Shown here: positions 15,645-25,316 of the stretch, one piece after another
Layout: each line of letters begins with the position of its first letter
Numbering within the stretch: the first letter of the stretch is position 1
Assembly: GCF_003265365.1 (NCBI RefSeq)
Contig: NZ_AUPM01000003.1
Span: 1-64,000, forward strand
Direction: 5' to 3'
DNA from: Petrotoga sp. 9PW.55.5.1
Lineage (GTDB): Bacteria > Thermotogota > Thermotogae > Petrotogales > Petrotogaceae
Length of the DNA stretch: 64,000 nucleotides
Notes under the pieces: generated by a model
What the model saw: only the letters and a program-made list of their open reading frames with translations
What the model was told of the DNA's origin: nothing
Databases searched by the model: none
Program-made: the position numbers and the translations under genes

Positions 15645-16415
15645 ATGAAAATAGGCCTTTTTGATTCTGGAATAGGTGGACTAACTGTCTTGAAAAAAGT
15701 AATAAGGCAATACGGTAATCAAGAATACTTTTATTTAGCAGACAATTTGAATGTTCCTTATGGTTCAAAACCTATATCCTTTTTAAAAGAAAATTTAGTA
15801 AAAATTCTTAATTTTTTTAGTTCATTGAAAGTTGATATAGTTATATCAGCATGTAATACTACCGATTCCATAATAAAAATAACAAATTTTGACGTTAAAT
15901 CTAATTATAATTTTATTTATATTAGTATAATAGAAAATGCTGTTAAAAAAATAGAAAAAACTGATTCGATTCTTTTATTAGCCACTGAGAACACTATCAA
16001 TTTAGGAGCATACAAAAAGTTTCTCTTAGAAAAAGGTCTAAGTGACATAGAAGAAAAAGCTTGTCCTTTATTTGTTCCGCTTATTGAAGAAGGATATTGG
16101 AATGGTCAAATGGCTGATTCTGTGATGAGATTTTACTTACAAGATTCTAAAACAAAATACGACAAAATTATATTGGGATGTACTCATTATCCAATATTAG
16201 AAAAACAGTTAAAAAAATATACAAATAATAACATTGTTGATCCAGCAGATGGAATAACGGATTTTCTAAAAGAAAATACCCAAATAACGAAAGAAACCGG
16301 CAAAATAAAAGTGAATTATTATATAACAGGAAATGTAAAAAAGTTTCAAGACCTTTCTAAGAAATTTATGAAAGATGTTAAATATGATGCTTTTTTTGAG
16401 AAAATAAATTTATAG
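15645..16415 (+). CDS. murI: glutamate racemase
   Basis: Makes D-glutamate for peptidoglycan. 256 residues, normal length. FDSGIGGLTVL (residues 6-16), LADNLNVPYG, the first catalytic Cys in SACNTTDS (about 71-78) and the second in ILGCTHYPILE (about 180-190). ATG start, 13 bases after the ZapA-like gene. Its place between zapA and rapZ links wall precursor supply to division. Confidence 0.95.
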   Translation: MKIGLFDSGIGGLTVLKKVIRQYGNQEYFYLADNLNVPYGSKPISFLKENLVKILNFFSSLKVDIVISACNTTDSIIKITNFDVKSNYNFIYISIIENAVKKIEKTDSILLLATENTINLGAYKKFLLEKGLSDIEEKACPLFVPLIEEGYWNGQMADSVMRFYLQDSKTKYDKIILGCTHYPILEKQLKKYTNNNIVDPADGITDFLKENTQITKETGKIKVNYYITGNVKKFQDLSKKFMKDVKYDAFFEKINL

Positions 16416-16437
16416 ATACATAAGGAAGCTTGATATC

Positions 16438-17292
16438 TTGAAAGTAAAACCTATAGTTTTTTTAATAAGTGGATTATCTGGAGCGGGAAAAACTTTATTA
16501 TTAAAATCTTTAGAGGACGAGGGATATTATACGGTTGATAATATCCCTCCTCATTTAATAGAACATTTTTTAAACATTTTATGTACTAGCGATGTAAAAA
16601 AGTTAGCAATAGTAAGTGATATAAGATGGAAAGCACCTCAAAAGTTGATTGAAGTTTTTAAAAAGGTTGAAATTTTAGCTAAATGTAGTATGGAAATTCA
16701 TAAAGTATTTTTGAAAGCTGATAAGGCAGAATTGATTAATAGGTACAAAAAAACCAGAAGAAGTCACCCTTTAGGGTTGAAGTTAGAAGATGCTATAGAT
16801 GAAGAAATAAAACTCATATCAGAAATAGAAAAGTATTGTGATATAACGTTAGATACTTCCTCTACAGAACCAACAGAATTTAAGAAAAGATTTTTTGAAT
16901 TGATAAATCAAGATATTAAAAAACTTAACCTCAATATTATTAGTTTTGGATTTAAAAATGGTATTCCTCAAATATCAGATTATATATTTGATGTACGATA
17001 TTTGCCTAATCCTTTTTATTTCCCTGAAATGTATGAACTGACAGGTTTAGATGAAAAGGTAGAAGAATATTTAGAAAAGTTTGAAGACACAAATGAAACT
17101 GTTCAAAAAATAACTGAGTTGGCAAAATTTGTTCAGGATAAATATTCTGAAAGTGGCCGTATGGAAGCATATTTTGGTATAGGATGTACTGGAGGACAGC
17201 ATAGATCAGTTTATGTTGCTCAAAAAGTTTATGAAAATCTCAAAAATGAAGGAAGATTAGTAAGTATAAGCCATAGAGATATAGAAAAATAG
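16438..17292 (+). CDS. rapZ: RNase adapter / nucleotide-binding protein RapZ (YvcJ)
   Basis: 284 residues. Walker A ISGLSGAGKTLLL at about 10-22 and the C-terminal GIGCTGGQHRSVYVA near 255 are hallmarks of the family. In E. coli RapZ directs RNase E to the sRNA GlmZ; in Firmicutes YvcJ is an NTPase with a role in competence and wall metabolism. TTG start, with AAGGAAG about nine bases upstream. The order rapZ-yvcK-whiA is widely conserved in Gram-positive bacteria. Confidence 0.95.
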   Translation: MKVKPIVFLISGLSGAGKTLLLKSLEDEGYYTVDNIPPHLIEHFLNILCTSDVKKLAIVSDIRWKAPQKLIEVFKKVEILAKCSMEIHKVFLKADKAELINRYKKTRRSHPLGLKLEDAIDEEIKLISEIEKYCDITLDTSSTEPTEFKKRFFELINQDIKKLNLNIISFGFKNGIPQISDYIFDVRYLPNPFYFPEMYELTGLDEKVEEYLEKFEDTNETVQKITELAKFVQDKYSESGRMEAYFGIGCTGGQHRSVYVAQKVYENLKNEGRLVSISHRDIEK

Positions 17293-17315
17293 CAAAATGT
17301 GGGTGAAAAGGAATT

Positions 17316-18251
17316 ATGAAAAATATAGTAACAATTGGTGGTGGAACGGGATTAAGTCAAATATTAAGAGGATTAAAATGGTATAAAGATATAGACATTG
17401 TTTCTGTAGTTACAGTAACGGATGATGGAGGTAGTTCTGGAATAATAAGAGAAGATTTTAATATATTACCTCCAGGTGATTTAAGAAATAATATATTAGC
17501 TCTAGCAGAGAAAGAAACTCTTATGACAAAATTGCTTCAATATAGATTTAATGAAGGATTCTTGAAAAATCATAATCTTGGTAACATAATTCTGCTAGGA
17601 TTAATTCGGATTAATGGTAACAATTTGCCATTAGCAATAAAAACATTATCAGACGCTTTAAAAATAAAGGGGAGAGTTTATCCTTCTTCTTTAGATTCTA
17701 TAAAACTAGTCGCACAATTTGATGATGGAGAAATTGTATTTGGAGAAACTGCTATTGTTTCTAAGAATAAAAAAATAAAGAAAGTTTGGTTAGATGGGAA
17801 TTCTGAAGCTTTTGAGGAAAGTATTCTTGCGATTCAAAATGCAGATATTATAGTATTTGGTCCTGGGAGTTTGTACACAAGTATAATCCCAAACATTTTA
17901 GTTGATGGAATTAGAAACGCCGTTAATCAAAGTAAGGCAAAAAAAATATACATCTCAAATATTATGACTCAACCAGGTGAGACAACTAAATACACTTTAA
18001 AAGATCATGTGTCTGAACTCGAAAATTATTTGGGAGAAAAAATGGATTATATTATAGCTAATAAATCAAAATTTACACCTGACATTATTGAAAGGTATTA
18101 TAAAATGGGATCTGAGCCAGTATTATTAGATATGGAAGATGATGAAAGAGTATTACAAGAAGATCTAGTTTACCTCATTGACGATGAAGAACCAAAGGTT
18201 AGACACGATCCTAAAAAGACATCAGAGATGATTATGAAATGCGAGTGTTAA
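17316..18251 (+). CDS. yvcK: YvcK/CofD-like gluconeogenesis factor
   Basis: 311 residues. Opening TIGGGTGLSQILRGLK, then TDDGGSSGIIRED, PPGDLRNNILAL, HNLGNIILLGL and VFGPGSLYTSIIPN are classical for the family. YvcK binds UDP-sugars and affects cell shape and wall synthesis on gluconeogenic carbon sources in Bacillus and Mycobacterium. It overlaps the next gene, whiA, by 13 bases, indicating coupled translation. Confidence 0.95.
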   Translation: MKNIVTIGGGTGLSQILRGLKWYKDIDIVSVVTVTDDGGSSGIIREDFNILPPGDLRNNILALAEKETLMTKLLQYRFNEGFLKNHNLGNIILLGLIRINGNNLPLAIKTLSDALKIKGRVYPSSLDSIKLVAQFDDGEIVFGETAIVSKNKKIKKVWLDGNSEAFEESILAIQNADIIVFGPGSLYTSIIPNILVDGIRNAVNQSKAKKIYISNIMTQPGETTKYTLKDHVSELENYLGEKMDYIIANKSKFTPDIIERYYKMGSEPVLLDMEDDERVLQEDLVYLIDDEEPKVRHDPKKTSEMIMKCEC

Positions 18252-19156
18252 ATAGTTTTTCTGAAAATTTGAAACTGTCTTTAGTTAATACAGAATATAA
18301 TTCTCCCGAGGCGGAATTGTACGGTTTTTTTGTTGGTAGAGGGGAAATAGCTCATACAGAAAAAAACTCTATAAAAATTACCATTACTTCTTTAAACAGT
18401 TTTAAACGAGTATATAAATTATGCAAAAGTTTGTTTGGTAATAATTTAGAGGTTAAAATTGCTAACGAAAGAAGATTGAACTTGGGTGGAACGGGCACGA
18501 TATATATTGATTATCAAATTATGAAAGAACGTTTAAATCCTTATGGTTTTGAATTAAATAAGAATAAATTCCCCGCTATATTAAAAAAGGATCCATTGAT
18601 TTTTGGATCCTTTATTAAAGGTTTATTTTTATCATGTGGGTCTATTTCAGTTAAAGAATCATATCATTTAGAATTTAATTTGTCAATTTCCAACCATTTT
18701 AGAGAGGAATTTATTAAAACTTTTAATGAATTGTTAGGTGTACCTGCTAGATTTGTTAATAGAAACAAAGGATCTAAAGTTTATATAAAATCCAGAGAAG
18801 ATATACTAAACATTCTAGAGATATTAAATGCTAAAGACAAAGTAAAAGAATTAAGCAATTTAATTGAAATTAGAGATTTGCGAAGTAATGTTACTAGAAC
18901 GATAAATTTAATTTCTGCAAACTCAGAAAAAACGGCAAGAAGTTCTATAAAGCAAATTAACGATATACAAACCATAAAAGATAAGATTGGACTTGAAAGC
19001 CTTCCACATGATTTGAGAAGAATAGCTGAATTTAGGTTGGAAAACGAAGATGCAAGTATAAATTCCATGGCAGAATCGCTTTATATGAAAAAATCAACCT
19101 TATATAATAAATTAAAAAAGTTATCGAAGATTGCAGGATCTCTAGAAGGTAATTAA
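18239..19156 (+). CDS. whiA: DNA-binding protein WhiA
   Basis: 305 residues. The N-terminal part has the LAGLIDADG-like fold without catalytic residues (ELYGFFVGRGEIAHTEKN; GSFIKGLFLSCGSIS). The C-terminal helix-turn-helix includes IKQINDIQTIKDKIG, LPHDLRRIAEFRLEN and SMAESLYMKKSTLYNKLKKL. WhiA regulates sporulation septation in Streptomyces and affects division and chromosome segregation in Bacillus. The start lies inside the yvcK stop region. Confidence 0.95.
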   Translation: MRVLNSFSENLKLSLVNTEYNSPEAELYGFFVGRGEIAHTEKNSIKITITSLNSFKRVYKLCKSLFGNNLEVKIANERRLNLGGTGTIYIDYQIMKERLNPYGFELNKNKFPAILKKDPLIFGSFIKGLFLSCGSISVKESYHLEFNLSISNHFREEFIKTFNELLGVPARFVNRNKGSKVYIKSREDILNILEILNAKDKVKELSNLIEIRDLRSNVTRTINLISANSEKTARSSIKQINDIQTIKDKIGLESLPHDLRRIAEFRLENEDASINSMAESLYMKKSTLYNKLKKLSKIAGSLEGN

Positions 19157-19206
19157 CTCAAGAAAATTTTAGAAGTTAAGTTTTTAAAAGAGGGTGGTGG
19201 GTGCGT

Positions 19207-19659
19207 ATGAAATGCCCTTATTGTGGGTACGAAGAAACCAAAGTTCTTGATTCAAGACCTGTTGGGAACAATACTTCCATTAGACGAAGAAGAGAATGTT
19301 TAAAATGTCAAGGTCGTTTTACTACATATGAAAGATATGAACAAAATAATATAAGAATAATAAAAAAAGATGGCAGAAGAGAACTTTATGATAGAAAAAA
19401 GATATTAAACGGTGTAATGAAGGCGTGTGAAAAAAGACCTGTTACTAATGAACAGATAGAAGAAATTATAGATAATATAGAAGAAAAAATAAGAAAAAGT
19501 GGTAAAAGTGAGATTGCTTCTTCTGAAATCGGAGACAAAGTCATGGAACAATTAAAATTAGTAGACCAAGTTGCATATGTTAGATTTGCTTCTGTTTACA
19601 AAGAGTTTAGAGATTTAGAAAGTTTTCTATCAGCAATTAAAGAACTAAAAAAAAATTGA
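19207..19659 (+). CDS. nrdR: transcriptional repressor NrdR
   Basis: Represses ribonucleotide reductase genes according to the dATP/ATP level. 150 residues from the ATG at 19207 ([17 protein letters not shown]), the usual start; a GTG at 19201 is also open but too close to GAGGGTGG. A zinc ribbon with CPYC and CLKC (residues 2-35) precedes RRRREC and the ATP-cone ([17 protein letters not shown]). The last codons contain an A9 run, so a one-base slip would only change KKN to KKID. Confidence 0.95.
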   Translation: MKCPYCGYEETKVLDSRPVGNNTSIRRRRECLKCQGRFTTYERYEQNNIRIIKKDGRRELYDRKKILNGVMKACEKRPVTNEQIEEIIDNIEEKIRKSGKSEIASSEIGDKVMEQLKLVDQVAYVRFASVYKEFRDLESFLSAIKELKKN

Positions 19660-19667
19660 TTAATACG

Positions 19668-19681
19668 TCCCATTAATGGGA
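19668..19681. promoter_or_regulatory. 14-bp palindrome overlapping the greA ribosome binding site
   Basis: TCCCATTAATGGGA is a perfect palindrome whose right end is the start of GGGAGGAGAG, the Shine-Dalgarno of greA. As a hairpin it could mask the site; as DNA it could be a protein target. Confidence 0.5.
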
Positions 19682-19695
19682 GGAGAGAATTAAAA

Positions 19696-20175
19696 GTGGC
19701 TGAGCAAGTTTATAAATTAACAAAAGAAGGTTATGAGAAGTTAAAAAGGGAAAGAGAAGAATTAAAGAAAAAGTTGATGGGTGAAATTGCGGAAAGGATA
19801 AAGGAAGCAAGAGAGTTAGGAGATCTTTCTGAAAATAGCGAATATGAAGAAGCAAAAAACGAACAAGGAATGATAGATTCTAGAATAAAAGAAATTGATT
19901 ATATATTGGATAATGCAGAAGTTATAGAAGATGATGGGAATCACGATAATACTACAGTAAGTCTGGGGAAAAAAGTAAAAATAAAAGATTATAGATTAAA
20001 TAGAGAACAAGAGTTTATGTTGGTAACTCCGCAAGAGGCAAATGTAGAAGAAAAAAAGATTAGTATAGATTCTCCTATAGGCAAAGCACTTTTGGGAAGA
20101 AGGATAGGTGAAGCTATTAATATAAAAACAGCAAGAGGAAGTACCAAAAAAATTGAAATTAAAGAAATCAGTTGA
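19696..20175 (+). CDS. greA: transcription elongation factor GreA
   Basis: 159 residues, normal. The N-terminal coiled coil ([20 protein letters not shown]) carries the acidic tip [16 protein letters not shown] (about 42-57), which stimulates transcript cleavage in stalled RNA polymerase. The C-terminal FKBP-like domain includes [22 protein letters not shown] start after GGGAGGAG. Placed before lysS as in several Thermotogota and Firmicutes. Confidence 0.97.
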   Translation: MAEQVYKLTKEGYEKLKREREELKKKLMGEIAERIKEARELGDLSENSEYEEAKNEQGMIDSRIKEIDYILDNAEVIEDDGNHDNTTVSLGKKVKIKDYRLNREQEFMLVTPQEANVEEKKISIDSPIGKALLGRRIGEAINIKTARGSTKKIEIKEIS

Positions 20176-20212
20176 AGAAAAATAAAAAAATTTTCAAAGT
20201 AGGAGGAGCAGT

Positions 20213-21718
20213 ATGGATCTACGAAATATTAGACTAAATCAAATTAAGCAAATGAAAGAAAAAGGATATGAAGCTTATAAGTATAAATTCCAAAAAGATT
20301 ATTCTTCCCAAAAAATTAAAGAAATTTATGACAATAAAGTAGAAGCGGGGCAGCAACTACCAGAAGAAGTATTTAATTTTGCGGGAAGAATAATGAATGT
20401 ACGGAAACATGGAAAATCCACTTTTATAGATTTAAAAGACGATTTTGGGCGAATACAAGCTTACGTTAGATTAGATCAGGTCGGGCAAGAAAGTTATGAA
20501 TTTTTTAAAGAATATGTGGATTTAGGAGATTGGCTTGGAGTAAAAGCCTATCCCTTTAAAACTAGAACAGGTGAATTAACGCTCTTAGTTTTAGACTTAG
20601 AGCTCCTTTCAAAGGCGGTTAGACCCCTTCCAGAAAAATGGCATGGTTTAAAAGATAAGGAAGTTAGATACAGGCAAAGGTATGTAGACATGATTGCCAA
20701 TGACAACGTTATTAATACCTTAAGAACACGTTTTTTAATAATCAAATATATAAGAGATTATTTAAACAGCAAAGGTTTCTTGGAAGTTGAGACACCCGTA
20801 CTTCAAAACGTCATGGGGGGTGCTAATGCAAGACCCTTTATTACCCATTTGAATGTTTATGACATTGACATGTATTTAAGAATAGCTACAGAGCTTCATT
20901 TAAAAAGATTAGTTGTTGGTGGAATGGAAAAGGTATATGAAATAGGAAAAATATTTAGAAATGAAGGGGTTTCTAACAAACACAACCCTGAATTTACAAG
21001 CATAGAATTATACCAAGCATTTGCTGATTACAACGATATGATGGAATTGACAGAAAATCTTTTATACGAAATAACAAAAAAAGTCCACGGTAAGGCACAA
21101 GTTGTATATCAAGGTGAAGAGATTGATTTTACGCCTCCCTTTAAAAGAATAAAAATGAGAGAATTTATACAAGAAAACTTAGGAATCGATATTGTTGAAG
21201 CATCAGATGAAGATTTGAAACAATTTCTAAAAGAGAGAAATGAAGAAGTTGAAATAGAAGATAGATACCATTATTTGGATAAAATATGGGATTTGGTTGA
21301 AGATAAAATTGTTCAACCTACTTTTGTAATCGATTATCCTATTGAGTTATCTCCGCTTGCTAAAAGAAAGAAAAGCGATCCCAGATTGACAGAAAGGTTT
21401 GAGCTAATTGTAAAAGGAAGCGAGTTAGCTAATGCATTTTCTGAATTAAACGATCCCCAAGATCAATTTGAAAGATTTAAAAAACAGATGGAATTAAAGG
21501 AATTAGGTGATGAAGAAGCTCAGATGATGGATCTTGATTTCATAAGATCCTTAGAATATGGACTTCCGCCAACTGGTGGCTTAGGAATAGGAATCGACAG
21601 AGTATGTATGATTTTAACTAATACACAAACTATTAGAGATATTATCCCCTTTCCAATAGTAAAGCCGATATCTTTTGAAGATGAAGAAGCTATGTTAAAA
21701 GAAGAAGATGAAGAGTAA
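20213..21718 (+). CDS. lysS: lysyl-tRNA synthetase, class II
   Basis: 501 residues. An OB-fold anticodon-binding domain (about 55-160; [21 protein letters not shown]) is followed by the class II core: [23 protein letters not shown] (motif 1), [22 protein letters not shown] (motif 2) and [14 protein letters not shown] (motif 3). Charges tRNA-Lys. ATG start after GTAGGAGGAGC. It sits between greA and ispE with gaps below 40 bases. Confidence 0.98.
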   Translation: MDLRNIRLNQIKQMKEKGYEAYKYKFQKDYSSQKIKEIYDNKVEAGQQLPEEVFNFAGRIMNVRKHGKSTFIDLKDDFGRIQAYVRLDQVGQESYEFFKEYVDLGDWLGVKAYPFKTRTGELTLLVLDLELLSKAVRPLPEKWHGLKDKEVRYRQRYVDMIANDNVINTLRTRFLIIKYIRDYLNSKGFLEVETPVLQNVMGGANARPFITHLNVYDIDMYLRIATELHLKRLVVGGMEKVYEIGKIFRNEGVSNKHNPEFTSIELYQAFADYNDMMELTENLLYEITKKVHGKAQVVYQGEEIDFTPPFKRIKMREFIQENLGIDIVEASDEDLKQFLKERNEEVEIEDRYHYLDKIWDLVEDKIVQPTFVIDYPIELSPLAKRKKSDPRLTERFELIVKGSELANAFSELNDPQDQFERFKKQMELKELGDEEAQMMDLDFIRSLEYGLPPTGGLGIGIDRVCMILTNTQTIRDIIPFPIVKPISFEDEEAMLKEEDEE

Positions 21719-21730
21719 AAGAGGTAAAAT

Positions 21731-22495
21731 ATGTTTATCAAAGCTTTTGGAAAGGTTAATCTTTATTTGGATGTTTTAGCAAAAAGAGAAGATAATTACC
21801 ATGAAATATTAACCCTCTTTCAATCTATCCCTGATTATGATGAAATTTATTTAGAATTTTCTGAAAAAGAAATATTTGAATCAGAACCCGAGTTACAAAT
21901 CTCATGGAATAAGAATATTATAAAAAAAACGATAGATACTTTTAAAAAAGAGACTGGAATCATAGATTTTAATCTTAAAATTAAATTAATAAAAAATCTA
22001 CCAATAGGTGGAGGAATAGGGGGAGGAAGTGCAGATGCTGCTGCGGTATTAAACTTCCTCTCTCAACATTTTAATGTATCTGAAGTTGATTTATTTGAAA
22101 TTGCTGAAAAAATAGGGAGCGATGTACCTTTCCTTTTAAAAGGTGGAACAGCAATAGGAAGAGGTAAAGGGGAAATATTAGAATTTTTGCCTCCTTTAAA
22201 ATTGAATATAGAACTATTTACTATGGGAATAAGTATAGATACTAAGAAAATGTATCAAAAAATAGATAAAAATTGGGAATACTTAGTACACCAAGGAGAT
22301 CCTTATAAACTATACACTGCCTTGAAAAATAAGGACATTTTTATGATAAAAAAGAATGCATTTAATATATTTGAACAAGTTGTTTTTGATGAATATCCCC
22401 AAATTAAACAAAAAAAAGAAACACTTGAAAAAGATGGAAAAACTATTATTGCCATGATGTCTGGATCAGGTAGCACTATTTTTAGGGTGTGTTAA
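21731..22495 (+). CDS. ispE: 4-diphosphocytidyl-2-C-methyl-D-erythritol kinase
   Basis: Phosphorylates CDP-ME in the MEP route to isoprenoids. 254 residues, slightly short. GKVNLYLDVLAKREDNYHEI (8-27) and the GHMP ATP-binding loop LPIGGGIGGGSADAAAVL (about 93-110) are clear; MSGSGSTIFRVC ends the protein. It closes the operon that began at 14964 and its stop codon overlaps that of the convergent gene by two bases. Its product feeds the prenyl synthase encoded at 46486. Confidence 0.95.
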   Translation: MFIKAFGKVNLYLDVLAKREDNYHEILTLFQSIPDYDEIYLEFSEKEIFESEPELQISWNKNIIKKTIDTFKKETGIIDFNLKIKLIKNLPIGGGIGGGSADAAAVLNFLSQHFNVSEVDLFEIAEKIGSDVPFLLKGGTAIGRGKGEILEFLPPLKLNIELFTMGISIDTKKMYQKIDKNWEYLVHQGDPYKLYTALKNKDIFMIKKNAFNIFEQVVFDEYPQIKQKKETLEKDGKTIIAMMSGSGSTIFRVC

Positions 22496-22758
22496 TCAGT
22501 AATCTTTTTGTCAAGTTTATAAACAAAAGCAATAATTTCGGCAGCTATTTCATACAGCTCAGGTGGTATATTTTCATCTAAGTCTAATCCATAGAACTCT
22601 TCAACGGCCTCTTCGTTTTTTATTACTGGAATATGTTCTTTTTCAGCTATCTCCAAAATCTGTTTAGCAACTAAGTTTATTCCTTTAGCAACTACTTTTG
22701 GAGCTTCATCAACACCTTTTTTATACCTTAAAGCTACTGCCTTTTTTGAATCTGACAT
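22492..22758 (-). CDS. stand-alone FlhB C-terminal-domain homologue
   Basis: 88 residues matching only the cytoplasmic tail of FlhB/EscU export-switch proteins: KKAVALRYKKGVDEAPKVVAKG, IAEKEHIPVIKNEEAVEEFYGLDLDENIPPELY. It starts just where FlhB is cleaved (the NPTH motif itself is absent), and there are no membrane segments. Such small FlhB-like proteins exist in other bacteria and can partly replace the FlhB tail or act as unknown regulators. No flagellar gene is in the window. It abuts the threonine aldolase gene (seven bases). Confidence 0.85.
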   Translation of the reverse strand: MSDSKKAVALRYKKGVDEAPKVVAKGINLVAKQILEIAEKEHIPVIKNEEAVEEFYGLDLDENIPPELYEIAAEIIAFVYKLDKKITD

Positions 22759-22765
22759 TTTTTTA

Positions 22766-23809
22766 TCACTTCTTTAATTTTTTCTCTAAATATTCTTTCA
22801 TGGTCTCTACTATATAATCCACATCTTTTCTACTTACCCAATAATTGGTAACAAATCTAAATTCCCCGTTTTCAGAAGGATTTATTTTGATACCTTTTTT
22901 CAAAAAGAATTGCTCAATATCTTGGGTGTCAATTTTTTCGTTGATTTTAAAAAATACCATATTTATATGAATATCTTCTAAATTAACAAATATTTCAGGT
23001 ATTTGTGATAACTTTTCTCCCAAATATCTTGCATTTTCATGATCTTCCTTTAAGCGAAAACTCATCTTTTCTAAAGCAACTAATCCAGCTGCTGCCAAAA
23101 ATCCTGCTTGTCTAAGTCCACCACCCATCAATTTTCTTTTTTTCTTTGCTTTTTCTATAAACTCTTTGCTTCCTGCAACCATAGAACCTACAGGGGCACA
23201 AAGGCCTTTGGAAAGGCAAAACATAACTGAATCACAGTATTGAGTTATTTCTTTTGGATCTACTTTTAAATATGTAGCGGCATTGAAGACTCTTGCTCCG
23301 TCTAAATGCACAGGAATACTTTTTTCATGAGCAATATAATATATTTCTTTCATATTCTCAAGAGGGATCACTTTACCGTTTGAATGAGCATTTTCAAGAC
23401 ATATTAAACCAGTGGATGGATAGTGCAGATCATCTTCACCACTTCTGATTTTTTGTTTAATTTCCATTGGCGACATAACTCCTTGGTTGCTGTTTACAGT
23501 TCTAAGTTGTACCCCTGCAATTACTGCTGCTGCTCCAACTTCATGAACTACTATGTGACAGTTATCATCTAGTATAACTTCGCTGCCTCTTTCACAATGC
23601 GTGAAAATAGATAACTGATTGCCAAAAGTTCCGCTTGGAACAAAAAGAGCATCTTCTTTTCCAACGACTTTAGCTGCATAATCTTCTAATTTTTTTATAG
23701 TTGGATCTTCATCATAAACGTCATCTCCAACCTCTGCTTTATAAATTGCTTCTCTCATTTCTTGAGTAGGTTGTGTAACTGTATCGCTTCTTACATCTAT
23801 GAATCTCAA
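22766..23809 (-). CDS. ltaE: low-specificity L-threonine aldolase
   Basis: PLP enzyme that splits threonine to glycine and acetaldehyde. About 347 residues from a TTG at 23809 (next residues RFIDVRSDTVTQPT), which has AAGGGAAGG eight bases upstream; a GTG three codons earlier overlaps that site. Motifs: VGDDVYDEDPT, FVPSGTFGNQLS, ENAHSNGKVIPL, HLDGARVFNAA and the PLP lysine in SVMFCLSKGLCAPVGS (about 200-210). Could also act on allo-threonine. Followed closely by the FlhB-tail gene. Confidence 0.93.
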   Translation of the reverse strand: MRFIDVRSDTVTQPTQEMREAIYKAEVGDDVYDEDPTIKKLEDYAAKVVGKEDALFVPSGTFGNQLSIFTHCERGSEVILDDNCHIVVHEVGAAAVIAGVQLRTVNSNQGVMSPMEIKQKIRSGEDDLHYPSTGLICLENAHSNGKVIPLENMKEIYYIAHEKSIPVHLDGARVFNAATYLKVDPKEITQYCDSVMFCLSKGLCAPVGSMVAGSKEFIEKAKKKRKLMGGGLRQAGFLAAAGLVALEKMSFRLKEDHENARYLGEKLSQIPEIFVNLEDIHINMVFFKINEKIDTQDIEQFFLKKGIKINPSENGEFRFVTNYWVSRKDVDYIVETMKEYLEKKLKK

Positions 23810-23829
23810 TAAGAACACCTTCCCTTTCT

Positions 23830-24684
23830 CTAAGGAATATTTGTTTTTAATACTTTATTTTTTATGTATCTATTAATGACGTAGGAGAATGAAGTTAATA
23901 TTATTACCGTTATCATAATTATAGCTCCTAATATTTGTAAAGTGGAAAAACTCTCACCCAAAAAAACAAAAGAAAATAAAGAGGCGAACACTGGCTCACC
24001 AATAAATATTAATACAGTTGAATTTGAACCAACTATCTTTTGATATTTTAATTGTAAAAAAGTTACTAAAATGGTTGCAAATATTGAGGTATATAAAGCT
24101 GTAATCCATATAGGATAACCTAAATTCCAGTTTGCATTAAAGGATAATGGTAAATAAATGATTGAAGCAATCAAAAACTGAAAAGCAAGTAGGGAACTTT
24201 CTTCATTTTTTCTGGAAAATTTAGTAATCAAAACTATATGAAGAGCAAAAAGAACTGCTCCTATAAAAGTTAAAAAATCTCCAAAGTTAAATCCAGAAAG
24301 GCCTCCAAAAAGCATATATGATCCTAAAAGAGACAAAGGAAAGCACAACCATTGTACAAGATTTGGTTTTTCTTTCTCTATTAAAAAAGAAATTAGAGGA
24401 GTAAAAGGTATATATAAAGAGGTAATAAACCCGCTTTTAGATGCATCGGTAAAGTTTATTCCATAAGTTTGTAACAAATGAGCAAACCCTAAAACAACAC
24501 CCAGAATTGCTCCATATTTGACTGAATGTTTTCTCCAAATAACAAAAGATAAAATTGTTGCGATAGAAAATCTAATAAATAAATAAGGTAAAGTTTGGAT
24601 ATCAGTCAAAACAGCTTTGTGTAAAGGAAAAGTAGATCCCCATACAATTGTTATTAATAAAAGAGAAGAGAAAGCCTTAAACAC
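23830..24684 (-). CDS. EamA/DMT-family transporter
   Basis: 284 residues with ten predicted membrane segments in two EamA repeats. The first repeat has WGSTFPLHKAVL (15-26) and FIRFSIATILSFVIW; the second ends FIGEPVFASLFSFVFLGE, typical of the family. Members export amino acids or other metabolites; the substrate is unknown. It is upstream of threonine aldolase by 20 bases and likely co-transcribed, which hints at amino acid traffic but does not prove it. Confidence 0.88.
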   Translation of the reverse strand: MFKAFSSLLLITIVWGSTFPLHKAVLTDIQTLPYLFIRFSIATILSFVIWRKHSVKYGAILGVVLGFAHLLQTYGINFTDASKSGFITSLYIPFTPLISFLIEKEKPNLVQWLCFPLSLLGSYMLFGGLSGFNFGDFLTFIGAVLFALHIVLITKFSRKNEESSLLAFQFLIASIIYLPLSFNANWNLGYPIWITALYTSIFATILVTFLQLKYQKIVGSNSTVLIFIGEPVFASLFSFVFLGESFSTLQILGAIIMITVIILTSFSYVINRYIKNKVLKTNIP

Positions 24685-24717
24685 CCAAATTCCTCCACTA
24701 TCGATTTATAATAATCT

Positions 24718-24726
24718 ATTATACCA
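24718..24726 (-). promoter_or_regulatory. extended -10 promoter for the EamA-threonine aldolase unit
   Basis: TGGTATAAT on the minus strand, about 34 bases upstream of the start at 24684. Confidence 0.6.
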
Positions 24727-24815
24727 AATCAAATTTGACAAAATTTAATAAAATCTAAACCAACCATAATTTTTTGTAGTATAATTGATTTAAGAAAAAG
24801 TTTGATCATTTATTC

Positions 24816-25283
24816 ATGAGGAGGTTGATAGTCTTCAAATTAAAAAGTCCCACTTTTGGAGTCGTTGAATCAAATGATTTAAAAGAATTAATAAACGTGT
24901 TTGCTGAAAATAAAAAGTATAAAATATTAGTGGGGACAGACAGTCACGCAAAAAACAGTCATGTTTTATTTGCGACAGCTATTGTAATTTATAGGATAGG
25001 AAATGGTGGAACCTATTTTTATAATATTAAATACGAACAAAAACATTATGATATGTTTTCTCGGCTCATAAAAGAGGCTGAATTGAGTTTAAAGGTAGCA
25101 GAATTCTTAGAAAATTATTTGAATTTTAAAAAACCAGAAGTCCATCTTGATATTGGTTTAAATGGGAAATCAAAAGAAGTTTTTAATACAATCACTGGAT
25201 ACGTAAAAGGTTTAGGGTATGACTATAAAATAAAACCTGAATCTTTTGCTGCAACCAGTATAGCCCATTTATACACCAAATGA
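24816..25283 (+). CDS. YkuK-like RNase H-fold protein (DUF458)
   Basis: 155 residues. SPTFGVV, KILVGTDSHAKNSHVLFATAIVIY (about 36-59) and LDIGLNGKSKEVFNTITGYVKGLGY fit the DUF458/YkuK family, predicted to have an RNase H-like fold; HYDMFSRLIKEAELSL is also typical. Function unknown. The first ATG (24816) overlaps the ribosome binding site GAGGAGG, so the true start is probably a few codons later, perhaps at the TTG at 24825 or another non-ATG codon. A -10 TATAAT lies at 24780-24785. Confidence 0.8.
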   Translation: MRRLIVFKLKSPTFGVVESNDLKELINVFAENKKYKILVGTDSHAKNSHVLFATAIVIYRIGNGGTYFYNIKYEQKHYDMFSRLIKEAELSLKVAEFLENYLNFKKPEVHLDIGLNGKSKEVFNTITGYVKGLGYDYKIKPESFAATSIAHLYTK

Positions 25284-25316
25284 ACTGCATATACTTTCAC
25301 ATAATTTGATAAAAAG

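Noticed and set aside
19645-19659. A9 run in nrdR as a frameshift
   Set aside because: It lies in the last codons and both A8 and A9 give near-identical C-termini, so no lesion can be claimed.
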